A stretch of DNA of 64,000 nt from Luidia sarsii (Eukaryota > Echinodermata > Asteroidea > Paxillosida > Luidiidae): positions 287,501-351,500 of the forward strand of contig OX465108.1 in NCBI GenBank assembly GCA_949987565.1. Direction: 5' to 3'. The notes beneath the pieces were generated by a model. That model was not told where the DNA came from. It was given only the letters and a program-made list of their open reading frames with translations, and did no database searches. Of the stretch, positions 27,204 to 37,085 are shown in pieces (position 1 is the stretch's first letter; every line of letters begins with the position of its first letter). The position numbers were made by a program, and so were the translations under genes.

Positions 27204-28003
27204 GCTCAGAGTCAAGCTGTGGCTCGCTGAGCAAGGAGAACTTTTTTTTCTAAATTTGTCAAACTGTTTATTCATTGACTTGCATCAGTCCTTACACTGT
27301 CAACCTTTTTTGGCACGTCACACGATGTTTTTCGCGGATGTAAACAACCGTTCGGAAATAATTATTGGCAATCATCTTGAGATCTTGGATTCTTAGAATG
27401 TCAGCAAGAGTTTGAGAAAGAAGTGTAACATAAAATAGGCCCCTGAAATACTTCTGAGGACCGTAAAATGCAGATCGACTGAGCGATGGTTAGTATACAG
27501 TTGTAACGTTGCCTGCATGGCGAAACACCTGTCACAGCGCAACGCGCCATAGGCCGTGCTATTCAACAGTTTGACAGAGAGTAAATTGAGCATTCGCGTT
27601 TGCTCATTTACGTAAACCCTTCTAAAATCGAATTGAAATCGTTTCAGAAGCTGAAATTTTGGAACGAGAGGAGAATGACATATTCCTCCTCATTCTCCTC
27701 ATCGGAGAGTGAAAATTCGACTGTGAACATACCTCAGGTGGCTTAAAAACATCCCTGAGGGTCCCATGTACCCCAGGCAGTGTTTTGGTCGCGGAGATGA
27801 TGACTTCAAGACCAATTTGGTTAAAATACGAAAACATTTTTTTCGAGAGGAAAACAACCTGTAATCTTACAAGTAGCACATGGATCACATAGAATAAGTA
27901 TTCCTCTTTGGAATAAAAGAAGAATTACAGTCATAGACCAATTCTTCTAGGAAATATGGCTAATTTCCATAGCACAAAAAAAAGCTCAAAAGTTTGTCAA
28001 AAG

Positions 28004-28422
28004 TTTGTCAAACTGTGGCTCGCCAACCATATTTTCCTTGATAACTCTTTTGATTCTATTCCCCTGGAGCATGTAAGATTTACACAAACTCAAAATTAGC
28101 AATAATATCGTCTGTGTGAAAATCATATTTCTAGCCCTTTTCCTGATTTTTTTACGAGCTAAAAACATCCCGAAATTTGTCAAACTGTGGTGAGCATTGG
28201 ATTTTCAGATGTAAATTTTGGCGACTTGTGTCATATTTCGGAAACTTTTTTGCGGTGAATGTACTCATTGTCCACTGCGCTACAATATTCTGTAAAAAAA
28301 ATGTGATAATTCCTAGTGGAACATAGTGAGGGAGAAAGTGAGTTTTCAAGACGTTTCTGCTCAATTTCCTTATTTGACCACGAGAGGGCGCTTCATTTTG
28401 TCAAACTGTGGCTAGCGAATGC
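28004..28422 (+). repeat. Left cluster of TTTGTCAAACTGTGG motifs
   Basis: Three copies start at 28004, 28176 and 28397, separated by about 170 and 220 bp of sequence that does not look alike between intervals. A partial fourth sits just before the first (AGTTTGTCAAAAG, 27992-28004). The third is followed by GCTAGCGAATGC and the second by TGAGCATTGG, showing an extended but variable motif. Confidence 0.75.
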
Positions 28423-28613
28423 CCACCTCTTCCAATCACTATTTCATCGAGGATAAGTCGCCTTAAGAGCATTCATTTTCAAGATGAAGTCTTTCCTATG
28501 TTAGCATTCAATGATCTGAGTTTAAAAATTATATTTACAGGGTCAATTTAATCACCTTGTTACAGTTTTCAGGCGGTTCATTATAAAACACCTATCATCT
28601 ACACGGTAGGCTT

Positions 28614-28668
28614 ATGTACATGTACATGTGTACATAACACATGTACATGTACATGTACTATACGTATA
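28614..28668. repeat. ATGTAC palindromic simple repeat
   Basis: TACATG/ATGTAC words run in both directions around a short centre (about 28635-28640), giving a self-complementary stretch. It is probably a short microsatellite. Confidence 0.8.
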
Positions 28669-28826
28669 GTCTGTATACAATGTACTGGGCCTATGTAGGC
28701 CGTCGGCTGATCAGCAACATCGTTCGATCACTTCTGACTTTAATTTGTAAGGCAACCTGATGGTTTGGAAGATAGACAGATTTGACCATACTGAACATAT
28801 CCTTATGGAGCCCCTTATGTTTTTAT

Positions 28827-29545
28827 TTTGTTCCCTCAAATTATTATTTTGTTCCCTCGAATTATTATTTTGTTCCCTCGGAATCATTTTTTTCCCTCGG
28901 AATCATTTCGTTCCCTCGGAATCATTTTGTTCCCTCGGAATCATTTCGTTCCCTCGGAATCATTTTGTTCCCTTGGAATCATTTAATTCCCTCGAAATCA
29001 TTCCGTTCCCTCAAAATCATTCCGTTCCCTCAAAATCATTCCGTTCCATCGAAATCACTTCGTTCCCTCAAAATCACTTAGTTCCCTCGAAATCATTTTG
29101 TTCCCTCGAAATCATTTCGTTCCCTCGAAAGTATTTCGTTCCCTCGAAATCATTTCGTTCCCTCGAAATCATTTCGTTCCCTCGAAATCATTTCGTTCCC
29201 TCGAAAGTATTTCGTTCCCTCGAAATCATTTCGTTCCCTCGAAATCATTTCGTTCCCTCGAAATCATTTCGTTCCCTCGAAATCATTTCGTTCCCTCGAA
29301 ATCATTTCGTTCCCTCGAAATCATTTCGTTCCCTCGAAATCATTTCGTTCCCTCGAAATCATTTCGTTCCCTCGAAATCATTTCGTTCCCTCGAAATCAT
29401 TTCGATCCCTCGAAATCATTTCGTTCCCTCGAAATCATTTCGTTCCCTCGAAATCATTTAGTTCCCTTTGAACATTTCAAGGGAACGAAATAATATTTTG
29501 TGGGAACGAAATTATTTTGAGGGGACATAATTTGAGGGAACGAAA
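28827..29545. repeat. 19-bp minisatellite with inverted terminal units
   Basis: The main unit is CGTTCCCTCGAAATCATTT (19 bp), repeated about 30 times. The first three units are 21 bp long (ATTATTATTTTG spacing) and then the period settles to 19. A GTATTT variant recurs at 29131 and 29207, exactly four units apart, showing multi-unit duplication. From about 29470 the array continues in reverse orientation (GGGAACGAAAT words) to about 29545. Three units equal 57 bp, so long open frames (FVPSKSFRSLEIISFPRNH-type) arise mechanically and should not be called a gene. Confidence 0.95.
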
Positions 29546-30054
29546 AAAAAAATGTGTCTGTTCCCTTAGGCCGGGGCTTCCATATATCCTATGAGTCCAC
29601 CAATGCAAAAGTCGCATTCTTCCGAGAAAGCCAGTCCAAATTTAGCATTTCGGCCATAGATCATAGATTAAAGTGTTCTTATTATCAGGTTTCAGCCACC
29701 CGGAAAAACATAAAAGAAAACATAACGCGAATCACAACCTCATACCCTGTGACAAAACTGAGCGGGAATCTCTGTCACTGCATAAAATGCGTACGAGGTT
29801 GATGTTACTAGGGTGTTAACATGGCGGCGCCCATGTCGCGATGTGTGTGTCAATATCACGGGGTCAGAAAAGGGCGAAATAATCTACTTTTCACGTGCCA
29901 GATGGTAGATATTTGTCACATGCTTCCACACATGAATGGGAGAATGGATTGAAATACGCAGCAAGACAACAAATAATCGTAGTAGCTGAGAATGGGAGAT
30001 AAATTCTTCTCTGACTCTAGACTAGTACTGAGTAGTAGAGTTGCTGTAGTCAGA

Positions 30055-30176
30055 GCAACTTGGCCTTACAATCGCCCTTTTTTAAACAAATGGAGGGGTC
30101 GGGGCTTTTTGGAGGTGGTTCGGGCCGACCTCCTCCAATTTGTTTAAAAAAAGGGCGATTGCAAGGTCCAAGTTAC
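30055..30176. repeat. Foldback (inverted repeat) element
   Basis: The left arm at 30055-30096 and right arm at 30132-30176 are nearly perfect reverse complements over about 42 bp (for example CAATCGCCCTTTTTTAAAC against TTTAAAAAAAGGGCGATTG). The loop is about 35 bp. Outer flanks (about 30013-30040 and 30180-30200) keep weaker symmetry around TCTAGACTAG. It resembles a MITE-like foldback. No coding capacity. Confidence 0.85.
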
Positions 30177-30955
30177 TCGGACTAGAGCTAGTCTAGACGT
30201 CATTTACTTAGACTACACATGCACATAGTACTTAGTAGAGTTGAAAAACTGCAGGACTGCCCAACGCAATGGGACAATGCCAAATAGGAGATTGTAATAA
30301 TAAATTTCACAATAATAATTAGTACACGTATAAATCTCCTTGGGCTTGGAAGTTCTGCTGAGTGAAATATTCTTCCAAATCTATGCACCGTATGCCACCA
30401 GTCCAAATGGATGAGAGACAAAGCATCTGGCAGTCCCAAGCTAAAAAAGCTGCGAGTATGAAGCAGGTAAGAAACCTTTTGCTTTGTGAAGAGATACATA
30501 GATAAATAATATTGTAAAATCCAACCCCTTTACCCAGAAACTTACTTTTCTGGATCCTTTAAAATCCTCAATTTTTTAGCACCTGAAAAATACTGCCTCA
30601 ATCCTCCAAAATCTTACAAAATGGTTTTAAAGTAGAGAGGAGAGGCTTGTTTTCCTGAACAGTTTACCATAATTACTGTAGCTGTAAGACCACCACGCAG
30701 TTCTACTTCTAGTATAATGTTAACCATAATCCTCCAAAATCCTTTTTCAAATCAAGCTTGAAAAAAAATTCTTTGCTGTTCATCTTCCTGTCCTCCAAAC
30801 TGCACAGAGGTTTTTTTTAAGAAATCAGTGTCCAATTTCCAACAATTTTGACCAACGAATTAATGTTAAATTGTCACTAATAAAATTCGCAAACCAATTT
30901 TGTGCAGAATTGGAAAAGGTTTTAGCACTATTTCTGTATTTCATCTTTTACAGAT

Positions 30956-30984
30956 GTATACTAGTATACTAGTATACTAGTAGT
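30956..30984. repeat. (TATACTAG)n short tandem repeat
   Basis: About three and a half copies of the octamer TATACTAG, which is nearly self-complementary. Confidence 0.85.
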
Positions 30985-31324
30985 GAAGCACGACAAAACC
31001 TTCACCGGCTGAAACACGGCCAAACAACCATTTTGTAATAATGGTTAGGACTCTTACCTGTAGTTGTTAAATATAATAAAATTGTGCGTGGTACATCCAT
31101 TGGATTAATCAGATCATCCTCCTCCCATAATTTACAGTTTGTAAAAACGTGTTTAGAACAATCTTGAAATAAGAAGAGTTTCATGAAATCAGACCCGGGA
31201 ATGTTAGGATTGATAATGTATCCATGTATCTTTTCAGTGATTGCAATAATTAATTTCTGTTTTATCTCTGCTTCAGTGCAGTTCTCAATTTGATTGAGTC
31301 TGATTGGTTTTGATGTTATTACAG

Positions 31325-31449
31325 GTGGGCTGTTGAGAAAAGTCAGTGAAACCCTTGGTGATGAGAGGATCGTGAAGAACATCAGAGACAAGGATATGGT
31401 GGCAACAGAAATGCACCACCATAGGTCATGCCACAAGCAATACATAAAT
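31325..31449 (+). pseudogene. Best-preserved exon of the HHRSCH-family relic
   Basis: An open segment of 41 codons with acceptor ATTACAG and donor GTAAGT. The HHRSCHKQY end corresponds to the (Y/H)HxSCxxxY signature of the family. The codons start two bases into the exon and end in phase 0. The open frame extends upstream to a TGA at 31291, so the true acceptor is not certain. Confidence 0.5.
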
Positions 31450-31589
31450 GTAAGTGTTATGAACTAATCAAGTGTTATCCTTTTCCATCAAGGGAACATG
31501 ACTCAGTACTCCTATAGATATGGATGTACTCCACATACCGCTGGGCAATCAATAATTGTTTTTGTAATGATTTGTAAGAGTAATAATAT

Positions 31590-31735
31590 AAACTGACAAA
31601 CTGTCAAAGAAAATATTGACTGGACCGGGACTTGAACCCGGGACGTCTGGATTAACGTAATCCAGTCAAAGTTTTCTGTGCTAAATTTTCAATTTGTTCA
31701 AAAGTTCCTAGTCAGTTTTTCATTTGTTTGTTTGA
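31590..31735 (-). repeat. tRNA-derived SINE-like copy D, truncated and folded back
   Basis: On the - strand a B-box GGGTTCAAGTCCC (complement of 31627-31639) is followed by GGTCCAGTCAATATTTTC. On its right, 31661-31715 carries the same tail blocks in the opposite orientation (TCCAGTCAAAGTTTTC, then GTTCAAAAGTTCCTAGTCAG), as in copy C. The copy is therefore a head stub joined to an inverted tail. No A-box remains, so it is not a tRNA gene. Confidence 0.65.
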
Positions 31736-31806
31736 GAAATATAATAAACAATGTTGCAAACTCCTTAATGACTAAAATGTAAATCGCGAATACATGTAAT
31801 TGTTTA

Positions 31807-31910
31807 GAGGGTCTGACATTTTGTTCCTAGCAGGACCTTTCTCAAAGGCAGATAAAGACAACTGAGATAGGTCCTGCTAGGATCAACATGTCAGACCCTC
31901 TAAATTTTCG
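31807..31910. repeat. GGTCCTGCTAGG-core repeat, copies 3 and 4 as an inverted pair
   Basis: The arms 31807-31843 and 31864-31900 are reverse complements over 37 bp with about four mismatches and a 20-bp loop. Each arm carries the conserved block GGTCCTGCTAGG plus TGTCAGACCCTC. The right copy continues TAAATTTTCGAGATTA. They match single copies at 7.8 and 13.3 kb, so this is two family members head to head, able to form a stable hairpin. Confidence 0.85.
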
Positions 31911-33314
31911 AGATTATTACTATTGTTATTTTGTTTTTCGGGGAGCAAAATTTCATTCATTTGTGTTTTGTATTGTTGTTTCAGGCGCTGTACACCAAGA
32001 TGGAACCACTTCTGCCACCTCCAGGACAGCTGCCTCATTTGCCAATGTATACAACCCATCTTGTTAGAAGTACATTGAGGGTTCAATTAAATTCAGAAAG
32101 GAGGTCCTTAGAATGACCAAACTTCAGCACCTACTGTTACAAACCTTTAGAGACATCCCATAAAAGTCAAGTGGGGATAATAGGTTCAACTGAAAAAAAT
32201 ACTAGTCATTGGCCCCTCCTCATGCATACAAAGTGGCAGGCATTGTTTCGAAAGAAGCCCACTGTGGTATTCTAAATCATCACACCTTTTCCTAATTTTC
32301 GACCGATGCTCTTTGGTTAAGGTCACAGAGTGCTGATGGGCAGATTGAAAATGATTAAGTGCTTGAAGTCAAAGATTACTTTTGCTTAGCTATTTGAGAT
32401 TTACATACAACTCAAGTAGTGTGTAGTTATGAGATCAGCTCTTGTGCCAACAAATTAAACAAAAGAAATGCTAGGTTTTTCAGCAACCTTATCTTGTCAC
32501 ATAAAATGAACATGATTTAGGTGGTTGATACAACTTAATGTGGCTGCAGGCTGGTACAATTCCGTGAGAGCTTGTAAAATGTTTAATGCAATCCCCTTTA
32601 TTTATGTTCTTCAGTCTGTGCAATTGTACTCACCAAGTGTATGTATTTAAATATCTCTAGCAATCATTTGTTATGGAAGTTTTAGATGCACAGCATTCAC
32701 CTTTTAATTTGTTTGTTTAATTCTGAAACAGTCCCATTTTGCTCCTAAAACAAAGCAGAAGCCAATAACTTGTATTTGTTTCCTGTCAAAACGTAAATGG
32801 TAAAAAGATAAACATTGAATGTTAAAATGACCATTTGATATATGGGTACATCAGCAGAAACCTGTAACATTAAAGTAACATTACAACACATGGTAATGTA
32901 TTGTAAATAGATGAATATTTGTCATGACTCCTTTATTAGCCCCATTAACTTAGTAAAGGAATAGAATGTGAATGCACATTTAAGTCTGTAGGGTCAAAGC
33001 ATCAAATTTTCGCACTTGAGGACACAATTATCTGGATTCAGCACCCTCAAATTAACTTATATGAACTGTCATTAAATTGCCTAAAAGTTCAGCTGAAATG
33101 AATTTTCAGGCCTTCTGATTGCCAGCTGTTGGCCTATAAATAATATAGCTATAATATGCAGAAAAGGGGCATTTTAAATTGAGAAATAAAATAAGGAAAT
33201 GGTAGTCTATCAGATAAGTGCATGAATAATTATAATCATGTTCAAAAGTTTCCCAAAAAGAGAGATGATTGTAGGCACGAGCTTAAGAAGATTGCTCTCC
33301 AAAAAACTTGAACT

Positions 33315-33653
33315 GAATGCTCAACCACAGTTTGACAAAGTCTTAATTTTTTAGCAAAAAAGAAAATTGAAGGAAGGAGGTTATTTTTTGGCTTGGCATT
33401 AATAGTAAAAATGCAACAAAACAGTTGGAACAGAAATTGCAACGATTTATTGCTCAGAAAAAGAATTACAGAGTGTTAAATATGATAAGAAATTTTAATG
33501 ATCTTGAACGAACATTGACGCAAATGCTCAATCAACAGTTTGAGTAAAGCCACAGCTTGAAAAAATCAACAGTTTGACAAGCCACGGATGCTCAAACAAC
33601 AGTTTGACAAAAATGCGTGCAAAATGCCCATATGCATTTGTCAAACTGTGGCT
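33315..33653 (-). repeat. Right cluster of GTCAAACTGTGG motifs (mainly reversed)
   Basis: Reverse copies lie at 33315-33339 (GAATGCTCAACCACAG then TTTGACAAA), 33522-33544, 33567-33581 and 33586-33611. One forward copy lies at 33637-33653. Most reverse copies carry the ATGCTCAA word in front, the complement of the TGAGCAT word seen in the left cluster. Confidence 0.75.
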
Positions 33654-33718
33654 TTTGGGGGAATGCTCAACGCTCACCTAACAATTCATTTGACTAAAAA
33701 ACATAACATGTGCATTCA

Positions 33719-33722
33719 CTCT

Positions 33723-33777
<55 letters not shown>

Positions 33778-33867
33778 ACTCTCTCTCTCTCTCACTCTCT
33801 CTCCCTCTCTCTCTCTCCCTGTCTCTCTCTCTCTCTCCCTGTCTCTCTCTCTCTCCCTCTCCCTCTC

Positions 33868-33914
<47 letters not shown>

Positions 33915-34013
33915 CTCTCTCTCTCTCTCACTCTCTCTCTCTCACTCTCTCTCCCTCTCTCTCTCTCCCTGTCTCTCTCTCTCTCTCCATGTCTCTCTCT
34001 CTCCCTCTCTCTC

Positions 34014-34044
<31 letters not shown>

Positions 34045-34240
34045 CCCTCTCTCTCTCTACCTTTGTTTCTCTACCTCGCTATGTGTCTCTATATGTGTCT
34101 CTTCCTCTCTCTCTACCAATCCTCTATCGTGTCTTTCTCTCTCACTGCTCTCATCTTTCCCTCCCCCCTCTTTCTCTCCCGCCCCTCTCTCCCACCTCTT
34201 CCCATCCCTCCCCTTCCTCACCCTTTATATCTCTCTCATT
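33719..34240. repeat. (CT)n microsatellite, long
   Basis: About 340 bp of nearly pure CT with CCT, ACT and TGT interruptions, then a degenerate pyrimidine tail to about 34240. Internal blocks are duplicated: the stretch near 33755-33830 reappears near 33905-33980. It begins about 45 bp after the last ATGCTCAA word of the right motif cluster. Ser/Leu-rich open frames of 193 and 225 codons here are artefacts. Confidence 0.95.
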
Positions 34241-35180
34241 TTGTATTGCCAAGGTCAATACATAGGGCTGGGAGTATTACAGTGCGGTTGATAAGTTCCT
34301 GGGCTTAAGTCCACGCCTGAAATACCCGCTCGATTGAACCTTTTTGTGTATGGGAAAAGAACTGTATCCCAGCCTAGACGTTTGTAGTCTGGGAATCATG
34401 AATATGCTAGATTGCTGGAGTCTGGCCGTATGCACACAAAGCACATCACTCTGGACGCAGTATAAAGTCAAGTTAAACTAGTCTTGCTTGGCGACATGAC
34501 TAGGTGGGAGTTTGTCAGACACCGACTCGCTGCTCCATTCCCCAAGGCTGAGATTGATGTTAGTCTAATTCTCAGCCAGGCTCTCGATCCATCCTCCCTA
34601 GTCCATACCCTGGCGTTTATTACATTGGTGCTGTGTCGCCGTTTGTGCAAGTTGCAACCATAGAGGAAGGAAGAGGTACTACCCTAACCCCCACCCTCTT
34701 GTAAACTGCCCGAGTCACTTAGACGTGTTGAAAAACAAAACATACAACGCAGCGGGCAATTTACACTAATGTTTTGGCCTTAAGAGGGGCCATTAAAACA
34801 CATGGGAGGCCATTAACACTCGAGTGAAGCAAGAGGTACGGACCTTCCTCGGTACCTCAGACCAAATCCATGGTACATAAAGACGCTGCTCACTTGCTCT
34901 CGCTCTCTTCCATCCCATCCCGTCCCCCGGCGTTGTAGACTTAATAATTCAGGGAATATTATTTCATACAAGTGGACCAAGCACAAAGTTCTTCCTTGAG
35001 ATGGGTAGACTTGTTTCTTCCCTTGTATTTCTGGGGTGACCCTTCTCCCTAAAGAAATTAAATGGGCGGGTTTTTATTTTAGATAGCAACGTTTTAGCTG
35101 GTACAGGCCAGGCCGTTGTTATTTTGGTATGATGGGGTTCGCTTTTGATTTGGTGGGAAGTGGAAGTGATAATTGTACTA

Positions 35181-35236
35181 TTGCTGTTGCTGCTGTTGCT
35201 GCTGTTGCTGCTGTTGCTGCTGTTGCTGCTGCTGTT
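35181..35236. repeat. (GCTGTT/GCTGCT)n repeat
   Basis: A 56-bp run of TGCTGTTGC units. It gives Ala/Val- or Leu-homopolymer frames on + and Ser/Asn frames on -, with no exon signals. Confidence 0.9.
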
Positions 35237-36613
35237 CTTATGGTGCTTATGGGCAACAGCAGCTTTTCTAAAATTCCTAACAATATCGGTTACAAAAAAT
35301 TTACTTACCATACATTGGTACGTCATGAATTAAAACGTGTATCTTATTGTTTGCTTTACATTGGTCGCAATGTCTCTGGAAGTCAACCAGACCGAGGCAG
35401 TCTCAGAAAAGAAAAGACAACCATGGTTGAATGATCTCATATTATCTATCTCGGGGGATTTCTGTATGCGAAGCAACATGTCCCTTTTGTAATCCTGTAG
35501 TTGGTTCGGTTGCCGTCAAGTTACCTGTTAATGTACAGTTTTTACAATAGGGAATCGGTTCAAATTCAAAATTCCATTCAGGACAGTGCAGAGAGACCCC
35601 ACTCTATATACAGATACCACGATCGAAAAAAGCAATCTTGATGAGAGAGAATATATGATGTAATTACTCAACTGACCTGAACGAGCGGACATTACCTGCC
35701 TCACAACGGAACGAAAATATGTATAGGCCAACTGCAAGTGTGTGGCACACACTTGGTGAATAATTCACGACGTGTTTGGCAGTGTGGACCCCATCTCTTA
35801 TTCCAGTTTGGCATGTCTAAGATATCATGCCTGAGGTGCTGCAAAGCTTTTGTCAGGTATATAGGCCGGCCTCAGACAGACTAGCCTGGGCCGTGACTCC
35901 GATGGGTGGGATGATAGGGAGGTGAACCATTACCCACGACATCGACGGGCAAGGGGTGCAACCTATCAATACGGCTGTATAACTGTGCTTTCGATGACCT
36001 ATTTTCTCTGAAACATTGTCCAAGGATTGTTAAGCCGCTGAATGATCGTTGATTGTGATTGTTTCATCATTTTGTATATTTTTTTGCGTTTGGAGAAAAC
36101 GTTAGAAAATCAATGCAAAACTTTTGGATACCACTTCTTTTTGACATCACATTTTTCATTTCATTTTTTCTAGAAATAACCTTTGAATTAAAAAATTACT
36201 ACAGTTAACTTTTGTAAATGGCTGCAAGGTGTGATTTCATTGTGCCTGTTTTCACTTGCCATCGATCAAAAATCGTAAAAGGTCAGGGGTCAATGTGACT
36301 GTTGCGACAGATGGTAACGCAGCCGACGGCTGTTGCAGGCCTACTGCATGGAGGCTAGTGTGCATGGCTGCATGGAGTGAGATGTGTTGTGTGTGTGTGG
36401 GCTTTGACTCGCTGTCATGACTAGGCTCTCGTCCGAACACGTCAGTCAACGCCACAGTGCCAACGAACCTTGCATTATTTAGCCCAAACCAGCCCATGGC
36501 CTCTCCTGCGTGCAGTAACCTGGCTGTTGCATACAAGATGGTAATCATTACATCGGTTGCTCCTTCTATGCTCTGATGCATGTGAGGAAGAATCCTTCAC
36601 CATCCATGTTATT

Positions 36614-36757
36614 TTCACATTGCTTCAATGAGGCAATTATTATGTTATGTTCACATTGCTTCAATGAGGCAATTATTATGTTATGTTCACATTGCGTCAA
36701 TGAGGCAATTATTATGTTATGTTCACATTGCTTCGATAAGGCAATTATTATGTTATT
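36614..36757. repeat. 36-bp tandem repeat, four copies
   Basis: Units begin at 36614, 36650, 36686 and 36722 (TTCACATTGCTTCAATGAGG..). The last one is slightly diverged. Because 36 is divisible by three it keeps a frame open (SHCFNEAIIMLC units), but no other coding evidence exists. Confidence 0.95.
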
Positions 36758-37020
36758 ATCAGTGTGGAGCTTTCTTTTAAAATGAGGACTAGACCCGACA
36801 CGTTGCTCCTTGAAACGTCAGTCTAATGTTACCTTTAAAAACGTCCAACTCCTTTTATTGAATAACTCCTTGTTTGCCCACTCCGGTGAAATTATTTCGC
36901 TCTTTATTCGCATAAATGTAAGTAATATTATGAAAAGCTCGTCATGCAAATACTCAAGGTCACGTGTGCATACACGTTCCGTTTGCCAGCACGGCTCCCA
37001 ATGCGTACGTGTAAATTGCA

Positions 37021-37085
37021 TGAATGGTTTGCCGTAGGATCGTGAATGGTTTGCCGTAGGATCGTGAATGGTTTGCCGTAGGATG
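37021..37085. repeat. 22-bp tandem repeat, three copies
   Basis: TGAATGGTTTGCCGTAGGAT plus CG, starting at 37021, 37043 and 37065, the last followed by a variant GGTTTGTCGATCG. Confidence 0.92.

Larger units (their letters stand above)
30375..32163 (+). pseudogene. Broken exon-like pieces of a repeat-associated HHRSCH-motif protein family
   Basis: Three pieces read like one gene. Piece a (30375-30466) has LCTVCHQSKWMRDKASG, a CxxC motif, with an in-frame TGA shortly before a GTAAGA donor. Piece b (31325-31449), between ATTACAG and GTAAGT, reads ERIVKNIRDKDMVATEMHHH followed by RSCHKQY. Piece c (31987-32163) reads TAASFANVYN, a TAG stop, then RKEVLRMTKLQHLLLQTF. I recognise the order (CxxC near the N-terminus, a D-x-D-(L/M)-V-A-x-E..HxSC motif, an RMT.L segment) from uncharacterised multi-copy proteins of marine invertebrates. 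Function is unknown. The two in-frame stops, and a two-base frame mismatch between pieces b and c if spliced at CAG|GCG, say it is dead. Confidence 0.45.
27211..33670. mobile_element. Candidate large mobile element defined by GTCAAACTGTGG motifs
   Basis: A motif with consensus near TTTGTCAAACTGTGG, often followed or preceded by a TGAGCATTCG-like word, recurs about eleven times. Forward copies lie at about 27211 (variant), 27255, 28004, 28176, 28397 and 33637. Reverse copies lie at about 27564, 33315, 33522, 33567 and 33586. I did not notice it outside this block. Left copies are mostly forward and right copies mostly reversed, like subterminal inverted repeats of a DNA transposon. In between are a flipping 19-bp minisatellite, a foldback and broken protein-coding pieces. 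No transposase domain is recognised, and exact ends and target-site duplications cannot be fixed by eye. It could instead be several nested elements. Confidence 0.4.

Noticed and set aside
28004..28422. CRISPR-like arrangement (a short motif with differing intervals)
   Set aside because: Intervals are 170-220 bp and uneven, motif orientation changes across the block, and the host is an animal. Transposon-like subterminal motifs fit better.
28760..29493. A 233-codon open frame with regular FVPSKSFRSLEI repeats that looks like a repeat protein
   Set aside because: Three 19-bp minisatellite units equal 19 codons, so the regularity comes from DNA. Two + frames are open at once with the same peptide shifted, and no splice or start evidence exists.
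33588..34308. Ser/Leu-rich open frames of up to 225 codons
   Set aside because: A direct consequence of the (CT)n microsatellite.
35145..35236. A poly-Leu or poly-Ala coding stretch
   Set aside because: It comes from the GCTGTT repeat, and frames on both strands are open for the same reason.
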